Assembly (NCBI RefSeq): GCF_012223425.1
Contig: NZ_CP038799.1
Location: 4,882,249-4,946,248 of the forward strand
DNA length: 64,000 nucleotides
Reading direction: 5' to 3'
Source: Mycolicibacterium frederiksbergense
GTDB lineage: Bacteria; Actinomycetota; Actinomycetes; Mycobacteriales; Mycobacteriaceae
The translations under genes were made by a program, and so were the position numbers. Position 1 is the stretch's first letter; every line of letters starts with the position of its first letter. Of the stretch, positions 7,970 to 16,591 are shown piece after piece. The notes under the pieces are model-generated. The model saw only the letters and a program-made list of their open reading frames with translations. It made no database searches and was not told where the DNA came from.

Positions 7970-9484
7970 TCAGCCGTTGGCGGCGATGTCCTCCAGCACC
8001 GCGAACATGGTCCGGGTCGGCACCCCGGTGCCGCCCTTGGGGGTGTAGCCCCACGGCCCGCCGGTGTTGTAGGCGGGCGCGGCGATGTCGATGTGCGCCC
8101 ACTGCACGTCATCGGCGACGAACTCACGCAGGTACACCCCGGCCACGAGCATGCCGGCGAAGCGCGAGGAACTCACATTGGCCAGATCGGCGACCGTGGA
8201 CTTCAGATCGTCCTTGAGCTCCTCGGGCAGCGGCATCGCCCAGCCGTTTTCGCCGACCGACTGCGACAGCGTGGCCACCCGGTCGCGGAACTCGTCGCTG
8301 CCCATCACGCCGGGGGTCCGGGAGCCCAGCGCCACGGTCTGCGCACCGGTCAGCGTCGAGGTCTCGATCAGGTAATCCGGGTCGTCCTCGCAGGCCCGCA
8401 CGATGGCGTCGGCCAGGATCAGGCGGCCCTCGGCATCGGTGTTGAGCACCTCGACGGTGATGCCGCCGTACTGGGTCAACACATCGCCGGGACGCTGCGC
8501 GGTGGCAGAGGGCATGTTCTCGGCCATCGGGACGGTGGCGATCACATCGATGGGCAGCTTCTGCGTGGCGGCCAACACCACCGTGGCGATGACGGCGGCC
8601 GCGCCACCCATATCGGAGGTCATGTGGTGCATGTTGGCGGCGGGCTTGATGGAGATGCCGCCGGTGTCGAAGGTGACGCCCTTGCCGACCAGTGCGACCC
8701 GCTTGCCGCCGCGCTTGGCGCCCTTGTAGGTCAGGCGCACCAGCCGGGGCAGCCGTGACGAACCCTTGCCCACCCCGACGATGCCGCCGTAACCGGCCTT
8801 GGTCAGCGCCTTGTCGTCGAGCACCTCGACGACCAGACCGACGGTCTCGCCCAATGCCTTTGCCTGCTTGGCGAATTCGGCCGGGAACAGGTGGCTCGGC
8901 GGGGTGTTCACGAAGTCGCGGGCGGTACCGACGGCGGAGGCCACATCGACGGCGCGGACGGCGGCGGCCTTGGTGGCGGCCTTCGCGTCGCCGGCGAGCG
9001 CGACGATCTTGGTCAGGCCGGTGTCCTTGGGCGCGGTCTTGTCGCTGCGGAAATCGGTGAACCGGTACCCGCCGAGGATCAGGCCCTCGATGGCGGCCTC
9101 CAGGTCCAGGGTGGACAGCGCGGTGACGACGGTGGCGACCTTGTCCAGCGAGCGCGCCGCAGACCCCGCGGCGCGGCGGATCGTGTCGGGCTGCCATTCG
9201 TCGCTCGGATCGCCCAGGCCGACGGTCAGCACGCTGGCCACCGGCAGCGCGGCGATCACCAGCCGGTGCAACTGACCTTCGCCGCCGGTCCCGTTGAGCG
9301 CCCGCAGGCCGGACTCGATGGCCCCGATGGTGTCGGCATCCAGCACGGAGTCGACGCCGATGACGGCCGGACCGGCGTCGCCGGTGACCGCCGGTACGAC
9401 GAGCACGGCGTCGGCCATGCCCCTGCCGGGCAGGGACGAGCTGACGGTGACGGTGGGGGCCTGGTATCCGGGTGCGCTGCTCAT
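7970..9484 (-). CDS. pepB: Leucyl aminopeptidase (M17)
   Basis: A 504-aa metallo-aminopeptidase that removes N-terminal residues from peptides in the cytoplasm. The M17 signature NTDAEGRLILADA and the metal-binding KGVTFDTGG segment are intact, and the C-terminal WAHIDIAAPAYNTGG region is typical. The start is ATG at 9484 (MSSAPGYQAP). TAGGGT at 9492-9497 lies 7 nt upstream, which fits a leaderless transcript. The 3' end meets ephD with only 3 bp between stop codons. Confidence 0.96.
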   Translation of the reverse strand: MSSAPGYQAPTVTVSSSLPGRGMADAVLVVPAVTGDAGPAVIGVDSVLDADTIGAIESGLRALNGTGGEGQLHRLVIAALPVASVLTVGLGDPSDEWQPDTIRRAAGSAARSLDKVATVVTALSTLDLEAAIEGLILGGYRFTDFRSDKTAPKDTGLTKIVALAGDAKAATKAAAVRAVDVASAVGTARDFVNTPPSHLFPAEFAKQAKALGETVGLVVEVLDDKALTKAGYGGIVGVGKGSSRLPRLVRLTYKGAKRGGKRVALVGKGVTFDTGGISIKPAANMHHMTSDMGGAAAVIATVVLAATQKLPIDVIATVPMAENMPSATAQRPGDVLTQYGGITVEVLNTDAEGRLILADAIVRACEDDPDYLIETSTLTGAQTVALGSRTPGVMGSDEFRDRVATLSQSVGENGWAMPLPEELKDDLKSTVADLANVSSSRFAGMLVAGVYLREFVADDVQWAHIDIAAPAYNTGGPWGYTPKGGTGVPTRTMFAVLEDIAANG

Positions 9485-9491
9485 CCGCACA

Positions 9492-9497
9492 ACCCTA
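9492..9497 (-). promoter_or_regulatory. Candidate -10 box for pepB (leaderless)
   Basis: TAGGGT on the minus strand is separated from the ATG at 9484 by exactly 7 nt, so transcription would begin at or next to the A of the start codon. Inferred from mycobacterial TANNNT spacing. Confidence 0.5.
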
Positions 9498-9498
9498 A

Positions 9499-10575
9499 TC
9501 AGGTCAACGCGTACGCGTTGACCGGCTCGTCGAAGCCCTTCAGCCGCAGCGGTGCCGCGGCGGCGGTCTGGCGGCCGGGGGAGAGCTCGTGCACGGACTC
9601 CGAGACCAGGATCTGGCCGGGGGCCGCGGCGGCCACCAGTCGGGCGGCGCGGTTGACCGGGTTGCCGAAATAGTCCCCGCCGAAGGTCAGCACCGTGCCG
9701 TAGTCCAGGCCGGCCCGGATCAGCAGGCCGGCCTCTGCGGCGCGCGGATGTCCGACGATGTCCTCGGCGACCCGCACCAGTTGCTCGGGGCTCGGTGCCA
9801 CCCACATCACCTCGTCGCCGATGAACTTGACCAGCCGTGCGCCCAGGCCATGGATGATATCGGCTGCGGCGGCGCTGAATTCGTTGAGCAGTGCCGTCAG
9901 TTCGGGGATGCCGAGAGTCTGGGTCAGCGAGGTGAAACCGGACAGGTCGGCGAACCCGACGCCGCACACCACCGTCGCCGGATCCTCGCGGGCTACCTGC
10001 TCGAAATACATCCGGGTGGTCCGCAGGTGATGACGGTGCACGGCGTCCATCAGTGCGCCGAGCCGCGGGACGAACTCCGCGGCGACCCGATAGGCCCTGG
10101 CCGTGCGGAATTCGTCATGGGACTGCTCGATCTGGATGTCCGGGGTGTTGGCACGGATCATCGAGGCCACCGCTTCGGACAGCCGCGCCATCCCGGCCCC
10201 CACCACCCGCAGCAGCGCGGTGGCGGCCTCGTCACCGAGCGGCCCACGCATATCGACCCAGGTGGCCAGGCCATCCACATCGGCCTGGCTGAGCACGAAC
10301 TCGTCGGGACCGGCGACGGTGAGTCCGAGCGCGGCCCAGGCCTTCGCCACCTCGGCGACCGGGAGCCCCAGCGCGTGCGCCGCGGTGGTCAGGCTGTGGA
10401 TCGGCGGACCGGTCAGCTGGACCGCGTCACCGGCCAGCCCGAACAGGCGTCCGCGCCGTTCGGCGTCGACCATCTCCTCGGGGCTGAAGCCGAGCCCGGC
10501 CAGGTATTCGATCAGGGCCGCCCGGCCGCGCGCGTCGGCGATCCCGGCGGCCTGGAGCGCGTCGAAATCCACCAC
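9499..10575 (-). CDS. Class III adenylate cyclase with N-terminal regulatory domain (Rv2212-like)
   Basis: A 358-aa soluble protein that makes cAMP from ATP. Residues about 1-185 form the Rv2212-type regulatory domain, which in M. tuberculosis responds to pH and fatty acids. The C-terminal catalytic domain keeps the metal-binding aspartates (FADLSGF and FIGDEVMW), the substrate-specifying lysine in LVKFIGD and the transition-state pair in GNPVNRAARL, so it should be active. The start is GTG at 10575. It is divergent from gcvT with 43 bp between, enough for two compact promoters. Identification of the domain is firm. Confidence 0.92.
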   Translation of the reverse strand: MVDFDALQAAGIADARGRAALIEYLAGLGFSPEEMVDAERRGRLFGLAGDAVQLTGPPIHSLTTAAHALGLPVAEVAKAWAALGLTVAGPDEFVLSQADVDGLATWVDMRGPLGDEAATALLRVVGAGMARLSEAVASMIRANTPDIQIEQSHDEFRTARAYRVAAEFVPRLGALMDAVHRHHLRTTRMYFEQVAREDPATVVCGVGFADLSGFTSLTQTLGIPELTALLNEFSAAAADIIHGLGARLVKFIGDEVMWVAPSPEQLVRVAEDIVGHPRAAEAGLLIRAGLDYGTVLTFGGDYFGNPVNRAARLVAAAAPGQILVSESVHELSPGRQTAAAAPLRLKGFDEPVNAYALT

Positions 10576-10606
10576 CGGGCCAGTGTGACAGCAGGGAGGC
10601 TCGCAC

Positions 10607-10612
10607 TAGGGT
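10607..10612 (+). promoter_or_regulatory. Candidate -10 box for gcvT (leaderless)
   Basis: TAGGGT lies 6 nt before the GTG start at 10619, so the mRNA would start at the initiation codon. This also means there is no room for a glycine riboswitch. Confidence 0.5.
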
Positions 10613-10618
10613 GAGTTC

Positions 10619-11716
10619 GTGAGTGAGAACCTGCTGCACGGCCCGCTGGAAGAACAACACCGCGCACTGGGCGCCAGTTTCGCCGAGTTCGGTGGCTGGC
10701 TGATGCCGGTGTCGTACGCGGGCACCGTCGCCGAGCACACCGCCACCCGCACCACCGTCGGCCTGTTCGACGTGAGCCATCTGGGCAAGGCGCTCGTGAA
10801 GGGCCCGGGTGCGGCCGACTACGTCAACCGCGCGCTCACCAACGACCTCAATCGCATCGGACCGGGGAAGGCGCAGTACACGTTGTGCTGCAACGAGACC
10901 GGTGGCGTGATCGACGATCTGATCGCCTACTACGTCGCGGACGACGAGATCTTCCTGGTGCCCAATGCCGCCAACACGGCCGCCGTCGTCGCCGAGTTGG
11001 TGCGCCACGCCCCGGACGGCCTGACCATCACCGATGAGCACCGCTCCTATGCGGTGCTGGCGGTGCAGGGACCCAAGGCCGCCGAGATCGTCGCGGGACT
11101 GGGGCTGCCGACGACGATGGATTACATGGGCTACGCGGACGGCGAGGTGGCCGGTGTGCCCACCCGGGTGTGCCGCACCGGCTACACCGGGGAGCACGGA
11201 TTCGAGTTGCTACCGGAATGGGATCGCGCCGGGGCGGTGTTCGACGTTCTGGTCGAGGCCGTGCGTGTCGCGGGCGGCGAGCCTGCGGGCCTGGGCGCCC
11301 GCGACACCCTGCGCACCGAGATGGGATACCCGTTGCACGGGCACGAACTGTCGTTGGACATTTCCCCGTTGCAGGCCCGCACCGGCTGGGCGGTGGGCTG
11401 GAAGAAGGACGCGTTCTGGGGCCGCGACGCGTTGCTGGCCGAGAAACAGGCCGGACCGACCCGGCTGCTGCGCGGCCTGAAGGCGCTGGGCAGGGGCGTG
11501 CTGCGGGCCGATATGACGGTGCTCGACGGAGATACCCCGGTGGGCGTCACGACATCGGGAACGTTCTCTCCCACACTGAAGGTCGGCATCGCGCTGGCCT
11601 TGATCGACACCGCCGCCGGGATCGAGGACGGCGCGACCGTGACCGTCGATGTGCGCGGGCGGGCCCTGGAATGCGAAGTGGTAAGCCCGCCCTTTGTCCA
11701 GGCGAAAACCCGTTAG
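10619..11716 (+). CDS. gcvT: Aminomethyltransferase, T protein of glycine cleavage
   Basis: A 365-aa tetrahydrofolate-dependent enzyme that takes the aminomethyl group from lipoylated GcvH and releases ammonia while forming methylene-THF. The N-terminal GGWLMPVSYAGTV and VGLFDVSHLGK, the central GYTGEHGFELLP and the GLGARDTLRTEMGYPLHGHE segments are typical GcvT, not the related YgfZ. The length is normal. It overlaps nothing and precedes ilvE by 22 bp, but ilvE has its own likely promoter. The GTG at 10619 is supported by the -10 box 6 nt upstream. Confidence 0.95.
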   Translation: MSENLLHGPLEEQHRALGASFAEFGGWLMPVSYAGTVAEHTATRTTVGLFDVSHLGKALVKGPGAADYVNRALTNDLNRIGPGKAQYTLCCNETGGVIDDLIAYYVADDEIFLVPNAANTAAVVAELVRHAPDGLTITDEHRSYAVLAVQGPKAAEIVAGLGLPTTMDYMGYADGEVAGVPTRVCRTGYTGEHGFELLPEWDRAGAVFDVLVEAVRVAGGEPAGLGARDTLRTEMGYPLHGHELSLDISPLQARTGWAVGWKKDAFWGRDALLAEKQAGPTRLLRGLKALGRGVLRADMTVLDGDTPVGVTTSGTFSPTLKVGIALALIDTAAGIEDGATVTVDVRGRALECEVVSPPFVQAKTR

Positions 11717-11726
11717 CCTTGGGTTA

Positions 11727-11732
11727 TACAAT
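11727..11732 (+). promoter_or_regulatory. Candidate -10 box for ilvE (leaderless)
   Basis: TACAAT, inside TATACAAT, is followed by exactly 6 nt and then the ilvE ATG at 11739. It is one of the best -10 matches in the window and decides the start over an upstream in-frame start inside gcvT. There is no leader, hence no attenuator. Confidence 0.6.
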
Positions 11733-11738
11733 CGGTTC

Positions 11739-12845
11739 ATGACTGACCGCCCCCTCGAATTCACGCTTGCCCGCAACACCTCCCCGGCAAGCGATGAAGT
11801 ACGAGCGGGCATCCTGGCCGATCCCGGCTTCGGGCGGTTCCACACCGACCACATGGTGTCGCTGAGCTACACCACCGCCAACGGCTGGCACGACGCGCAG
11901 GTGCTGCCGTACGGCCCCATCGAACTGGATCCGTCGGCGATCGTGCTGCACTACGCGCAGGAGATCTTCGAGGGACTGAAGGCCTACCGCTGGGCCGACG
12001 GTTCCATCGTGTCGTTCCGGCCGGAGGCCAATGCCGCCCGGCTGCAGACCTCGGCGCACCGACTGGCCATCCCCGAACTGCCCACCGAGCTGTTCCTGGA
12101 ATCGCTGCGCCAGCTCATCGCGGTCGACGAGCAGTGGGTGCCGGCCGCGGGCGGCGAGGAATCGCTGTACCTGCGTCCGTTCGTGATCGCCACCGAACCC
12201 GGACTGGGCGTGCGGCCCTCCGACGAGTACCGCTACCTGGTCATCGGTTCGCCGGCCGGGGCGTACTTCAAGGGCGGCATCAAGCCGGTCAGCGTGTGGC
12301 TGTCCAACGAGTACGTGCGGGCTTCCCCGGGCGGCACCGGTGCGGCGAAGTTCGGTGGCAACTACGCGGCCTCGCTGCTGGCCCAGGCCCAGGCCTCCGA
12401 GCAGGGCTGCGATCAGGTGGTGTGGCTGGATGCGATCGAACGCCGCTACGTCGAAGAGATGGGCGGGATGAACCTGTTCTTCGTGTTCGGCAGCGGCGGA
12501 TCGGCGCGCCTGGTCACCCCGGAGCTGTCCGGCTCGTTGTTGCCCGGCATCACCCGGAACTCGTTGCTGCAGTTGGCCACCGACGCCGGCTTCGCCATCG
12601 AGGAACGCAAGATCGATGTCGACGAATGGCAGAAGAAGGCAATCGCCGGCGAGATCACCGAGGTGTTCGCGTGCGGGACCGCCGCCGTGATCACCCCGGT
12701 GTCGCACGTCAAGCATCGCGAGGGTGAGTTCACCATCGCCGACGGGCAGCCCGGGGAGATCACCATGGCGCTGCGCGACACCCTGACCGGGATCCAGCGC
12801 GGCACCTTCGCCGACACGCACGGCTGGATGGCCCGGCTGAACTGA
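11739..12845 (+). CDS. ilvE: Branched-chain amino acid aminotransferase
   Basis: A 368-aa fold-type IV PLP enzyme that transaminates the keto acids of Leu, Ile and Val with glutamate. The PLP lysine is K204 in GTGAAKFGGNYA; the VLHYAQEIFEGLKAYR and EEMGGMN segments and the C-terminal ITEVFACGTAAVITPV cofactor loop are intact. The length equals that of M. tuberculosis IlvE. The start is fixed by the -10 hexamer 6 nt upstream. The gene converges with selO, with one base between the stop codons. Confidence 0.97.
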   Translation: MTDRPLEFTLARNTSPASDEVRAGILADPGFGRFHTDHMVSLSYTTANGWHDAQVLPYGPIELDPSAIVLHYAQEIFEGLKAYRWADGSIVSFRPEANAARLQTSAHRLAIPELPTELFLESLRQLIAVDEQWVPAAGGEESLYLRPFVIATEPGLGVRPSDEYRYLVIGSPAGAYFKGGIKPVSVWLSNEYVRASPGGTGAAKFGGNYAASLLAQAQASEQGCDQVVWLDAIERRYVEEMGGMNLFFVFGSGGSARLVTPELSGSLLPGITRNSLLQLATDAGFAIEERKIDVDEWQKKAIAGEITEVFACGTAAVITPVSHVKHREGEFTIADGQPGEITMALRDTLTGIQRGTFADTHGWMARLN

Positions 12846-12846
12846 G

Positions 12847-14247
12847 TCAGGTGCCGCAGAAGGTGCGGTAGCCGGCGGCGAAATCCTCCGATGCGGGCAG
12901 CGCGTAGCGCTGCAGGCCGGGGCGTTCGGTGAACGGATCCCCGATCGCGTCCAGCAGCGTGCGTGCCGGTCCGACATCTCCGGCGGTGGCTGCCGCCAGC
13001 GCCTCCTCGACCAGGTGGTTGCGCGGGATGTAGACCGGGTTCGCCGCATCCATCGCCGCGGTGTCCGGGGAGTGTGTGCGCCAGCGTTTCACCCAAGCCA
13101 TGAATCCCAGCGGCATGTCACCGTGCGCCAACGCGCGGAAGAACGAGGTGTGATCGGTGCGGTGCTCCGCCATGAGCGCCGGCAGCTCATCGATCAGGGC
13201 ATCGTCGGTAAAGCCCTGAGCCAGGCCGAGTTTGGCGCGCATTCCCGCACGCCACGCCGTCTGGTAGCGCGGGGCGAACGCGCCGAGCGCGGCGGTGGCC
13301 AGTTCGATGGCGGTATCGGCATCGTCGTCGATCAAGGGCAGCAGCGTCTCGGCGAAGCGGGCCAGGTTCCATCCGGTGATCGCCGGCTGATTGCCGTAGG
13401 CGTAGCGGCCCCAGCTGTCGATCGAGCTGAACACGGTGGCCGGATCGAAGGTGTCCATGAACGCGCATGGCCCGTAGTCGATGGTCTCACCGGAGATGGT
13501 CACGTTGTCGGTGTTCATCACGCCGTGGATGAACCCCACCAGCATCCACCGGGCCACCAGTTCGGCCTGCACCGAGATCACCGCGTCGAACAACGCCAGG
13601 TACGGGTTGTCGGCCTGCGCGCAGCCGGGATGATGGCGGGCGATCGCGTGGTCGGCGAGGCGGCGCAGCAGTGCTTTGTCCCCGGTACCCGCGGCGTACT
13701 GGAAACTGCCGACCCGCAGGTGACTGGCGGCGACCCGGGCCAGCACCGCGCCCGGCAGCGGGGTCTCCCGATGCACCGTCGCACCGGTGGCCACCACCGC
13801 CAGCGATCGGGTGGTGGGGATCCCCAGGGCGTGCATCGCCTCACTGATCACGTACTCACGCACCATCGGGCCGATCGCGGCCAGGCCATCACCGCCGCGG
13901 GCCAGCGGGGTTCGGCCCGAGCCCTTGAGGTGCAGGTCGCGGCCGTCCTCGAACTCGCCGAGCAGCAGCGCCCGGCCGTCACCGAGGCGCGGCTGCAGCC
14001 CACCGAACTGATGACCGGCATAGACCTGGGCGACCGGCGTCGCCGAGGCGGGCAGGGTCGTCCCGGTGAGCAGACCGATACCGGCCGGGCTGCGCAGCCA
14101 GTCGGGGTCCAGTCCCAGCTCGTGGGCCAGCGGTTCGTTGAGCAGCAGCAGGCTGGGTTGCGGCGGGTTCTGCGCCTGCCAGCTGATCGCCAGCTCGGGA
14201 AACTCGGTGGCGAAGCGGTTGCCCAGCGAGAGGGTCGAGGTGGTCAT
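12847..14247 (-). CDS. selO: SelO/YdiU-family pseudokinase (protein AMPylase)
   Basis: A 466-aa protein of the SelO family, kinase-like enzymes that bind ATP in a flipped orientation and transfer AMP to Ser, Thr or Tyr of target proteins, in E. coli linked to redox stress. Family signatures are present: YAGHQFGGLQPRLGDGRA, LHLKGSGRTPLARGGDG, NTDNVTISGETIDYGPCAFMD. The usual C-terminal selenocysteine or cysteine appears to be kept, since the protein ends TFCGT. It is the last gene of a left-pointing unit, 10 bp after cobS. M. tuberculosis lacks it at this place. Targets are unknown. Confidence 0.92.
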   Translation of the reverse strand: MTTSTLSLGNRFATEFPELAISWQAQNPPQPSLLLLNEPLAHELGLDPDWLRSPAGIGLLTGTTLPASATPVAQVYAGHQFGGLQPRLGDGRALLLGEFEDGRDLHLKGSGRTPLARGGDGLAAIGPMVREYVISEAMHALGIPTTRSLAVVATGATVHRETPLPGAVLARVAASHLRVGSFQYAAGTGDKALLRRLADHAIARHHPGCAQADNPYLALFDAVISVQAELVARWMLVGFIHGVMNTDNVTISGETIDYGPCAFMDTFDPATVFSSIDSWGRYAYGNQPAITGWNLARFAETLLPLIDDDADTAIELATAALGAFAPRYQTAWRAGMRAKLGLAQGFTDDALIDELPALMAEHRTDHTSFFRALAHGDMPLGFMAWVKRWRTHSPDTAAMDAANPVYIPRNHLVEEALAAATAGDVGPARTLLDAIGDPFTERPGLQRYALPASEDFAAGYRTFCGT

Positions 14248-14257
14248 CTTCTCGACG

Positions 14258-14980
14258 CTAGTTGATGGCCAGTCCCAGTGCGGTCAGCGTCGTCGTGACC
14301 TCCACGGATGCCCCGAGCACATCGCCGGTGATCCCACCGAACCGGCGCACACAATGGGCGACCAGCGCCGCGCACAGCCCCAGCGCCAGCAGCACCACCA
14401 GCGGACCCTGCCACGGCCGCGGGGTGGCGAAGGCGGCGGCCGCGGCCAGCGCGACCGTCCAGGCCGCCACCACCGGCAGCGGTTGGGAGCCCGCGACCAT
14501 CGTGCCCAGCGTGCTGCCCGGCGCGGCCGGCACCGAGCGGCGACACGTCAGCACCACCGCGACCCGGCCCGCCAGCACCGCCACCACGATCCCGGCCGGC
14601 GCCAGCGTGCCGAAGGTCAAGCCCTGCACCGCGATGGCGATGACGACGGCGGCGACCCCGAACGGCCCGGCGGTCCCGTCACGCATCACCGCGAGCGCCC
14701 GCTCGGGCGGGCCGTAGCAGCCCAGTCCGTCGACGGTGTCGGACAGGCCGTCGATGTGCAGGCCGCGGGTGAGCAGCAGCAGCGCCGTGACCGCCAGCAC
14801 GCCGGCCAGCGCATCCGGCCCGAACAGCTGTCCGCCCGCCCAGACCAGCCCGGCGGCCACCGCCCCCAGCGCGGCGCCGACCACCGGTAGCGCGGTCAGC
14901 GCGCCGCGCCCGAACGGCGTCGCCGATCGCACCGGCAGCACCGTGCCGAATGCGAAAGCCGAAGCAAGCGAACCGATCAT
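14258..14980 (-). CDS. cobS: Adenosylcobinamide-GDP ribazoletransferase
   Basis: CobS joins adenosylcobinamide-GDP to alpha-ribazole, the last main step of the cobalamin nucleotide loop, in the membrane. The 240-aa protein is mostly hydrophobic with several membrane segments and keeps the LHIDGLSDTVDGLGCYG metal-binding motif and RDGTAGPFG. The ATG at 14980 gives MIGSLASAFAFGTVLP, the usual N-terminus. It follows cobT by 10 bp. Confidence 0.94.
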   Translation of the reverse strand: MIGSLASAFAFGTVLPVRSATPFGRGALTALPVVGAALGAVAAGLVWAGGQLFGPDALAGVLAVTALLLLTRGLHIDGLSDTVDGLGCYGPPERALAVMRDGTAGPFGVAAVVIAIAVQGLTFGTLAPAGIVVAVLAGRVAVVLTCRRSVPAAPGSTLGTMVAGSQPLPVVAAWTVALAAAAAFATPRPWQGPLVVLLALGLCAALVAHCVRRFGGITGDVLGASVEVTTTLTALGLAIN

Positions 14981-14990
14981 CGTGCTCTGA

Positions 14991-16037
14991 TCACGCCGGG
15001 GCGGTGGAGATGCCGGCCACATCGAAGGTCGCCATGGAGGCCAGGGTGGCCACCGCGGCGCGCAGCACCGGGAGCGCCACCGCCGCACCACTGCCCTCGC
15101 CGAGGTGCATCCCGAGGTCCAGGATCGGCTCCAGGTCCAGGTGCTGCAATGCCAAGGTGTGCGCCGGTTCGGTGGACCGGTGCCCGGCCCGCCACCAGGC
15201 CCGCGCGCCGGGGGCCAGCTGATCGGCGACCAGGGCGGCGGCGGTGACCACGACACCGTCGAGCAGCACGGGGGTGCGCCGCACCGCGGCCTGGGCCAGA
15301 AAACCGGCCATCGCGGCCAGGTCGGCGCCGCCGCACACCCGCAGCAGACCGACCGGATCGGCGACCACACTGCGGGCCCGGTACAGCGCATCGCGGATCG
15401 CCGAGGCCTTCCTGGCCCAGCCCTCGTCGTCGATGCCGGTACCGCGACCGACCACCGCGACGGGTTCCGAGCCGGTCAGTGCGGCGATCAATGTCGTTGC
15501 GGGCGTGGTATTCCCGATGCCCATATCGCCGGCGATCAGCAGGTCGGCCCCGCCGTCGACCTCCTCGTCGGCGATGGCGCGCCCGGCCTGCACGGCGGCC
15601 TGCGCCTCCTGGGCGCTCAACGCGTCCTCGACGGCGATGTTGCCGCTGCCGCGGCGCACCTTGTGCGCGCCGATCCCGGTGCCGGCGGATTCGGCGTCCA
15701 CCGCGATATCGGCCACCCGCACGCCGGCGCCGGCCAGGTCGGCCAGCACGTTGATGGCCGCACCCCCGGCACCGAAGTTGGCGACCATCTGCGCGGTCAC
15801 CTCGGACGGGAACGCCGAAACCCCCGAGGCGGTCACGCCGTGGTCGCCGGCGAACACCACGACCCGGGCGCGGGCGAACTGCCGCGGCGGGCAGACGCCC
15901 TGGCAGGCCGCCACCCAGACCGACAGTTCCTCCAGGCGGCCCAGCGATCCGGGGGGCTTGGTCAGGGTCTGCTGGCGGGACCGGGCGGCGCGCTCGGCCT
16001 CGGGGTCCGGGCCGACCACCGCGGGGAACGCACTCAC
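14991..16037 (-). CDS. cobT: Nicotinate-nucleotide:DMB phosphoribosyltransferase
   Basis: CobT activates the lower ligand 5,6-dimethylbenzimidazole to alpha-ribazole phosphate. The 348-aa sequence has TKPPGSLGRLEEL at the substrate site, VVFAGDHGVTASGVSAFP, and GDMGIGNTTPATTL, all typical of the family; the catalytic Glu region near the C-terminus (LGEGSGAAVALPVL) is present. The GTG start at 16037 overlaps the cobU stop as GTGA, so coupling is likely. Confidence 0.95.
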   Translation of the reverse strand: MSAFPAVVGPDPEAERAARSRQQTLTKPPGSLGRLEELSVWVAACQGVCPPRQFARARVVVFAGDHGVTASGVSAFPSEVTAQMVANFGAGGAAINVLADLAGAGVRVADIAVDAESAGTGIGAHKVRRGSGNIAVEDALSAQEAQAAVQAGRAIADEEVDGGADLLIAGDMGIGNTTPATTLIAALTGSEPVAVVGRGTGIDDEGWARKASAIRDALYRARSVVADPVGLLRVCGGADLAAMAGFLAQAAVRRTPVLLDGVVVTAAALVADQLAPGARAWWRAGHRSTEPAHTLALQHLDLEPILDLGMHLGEGSGAAVALPVLRAAVATLASMATFDVAGISTAPA

Positions 16038-16582
16038 CTGATCTCCTTCACGGCCAGTGGTTGCCCGGCGATGACCAGCACCACCCGGTCGCACAGTGTG
16101 GCCAATCGCTGGTTCACCGTGCCCAGTTCGTCGGCGAACCGCCGGCCTGCCGCGGTCGCGGGCACAACCGTCAGCCCGACCTCCGGGCTGACCAGCACCA
16201 GCGGGCCGGAGAAGCCGTCGACCGCGCGGCACAGTGCCTCGACGTCGGCCGTCACCGAACCCCCGGTCCATGCGTCCCGGCGGTCCATGGCCGCGGTGAG
16301 CCAGCCGCCGATATCGTCGACCATCGTGGGTGCCATGGGGTCGGCGTGCAATTGCGTTGCGACATCCGAGGTTTCGACGGTCGACCAATGCGGCGGGCGC
16401 CGGTTGCGGTGCGCGTCGACGCGCACCGACCAGCTGTCGTCACCGTCGGGGGAGGGTCCGGTGGCCAGGTAACGCACGGCGCCGGCCTCGGCGAGCATGC
16501 CCTCCGCATGGTGCGATTTGCCCGAGCGGATACCGCCGAGAACCAGCACGCGCACCCCAGGGCGAGCGGAGCGATCGGGCAT
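16034..16582 (-). CDS. cobU: Adenosylcobinamide kinase/guanylyltransferase
   Basis: CobU phosphorylates adenosylcobinamide and then adds GMP. The 182-aa protein has the P-loop VLGGIRSGKSHHAE near the N-terminus, the VDDIGGWL segment and the VSPEVGLTVVPATAAGRRF motif with the nucleotide-binding Glu. In M. tuberculosis cobU is elsewhere, so its place next to cobT and cobS here is an environmental-mycobacterium arrangement. It lies 9 bp after the DUF3043 gene. I saw no cobalamin riboswitch ahead of the operon. Confidence 0.93.
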   Translation of the reverse strand: MPDRSARPGVRVLVLGGIRSGKSHHAEGMLAEAGAVRYLATGPSPDGDDSWSVRVDAHRNRRPPHWSTVETSDVATQLHADPMAPTMVDDIGGWLTAAMDRRDAWTGGSVTADVEALCRAVDGFSGPLVLVSPEVGLTVVPATAAGRRFADELGTVNQRLATLCDRVVLVIAGQPLAVKEIR

Positions 16583-16591
16583 CTACCGGGT

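Noticed and set aside
7957..7973. GGCTGA/TCAGCC hairpin at the ephD/pepB convergent stops
   Set aside because: Only 6 bp and it contains both stop codons, so it may be chance; too weak to call a terminator.
13015..14265. Long rightward frame opposite selO
   Set aside because: It mirrors the selO coding frame and has no start signals or motifs.
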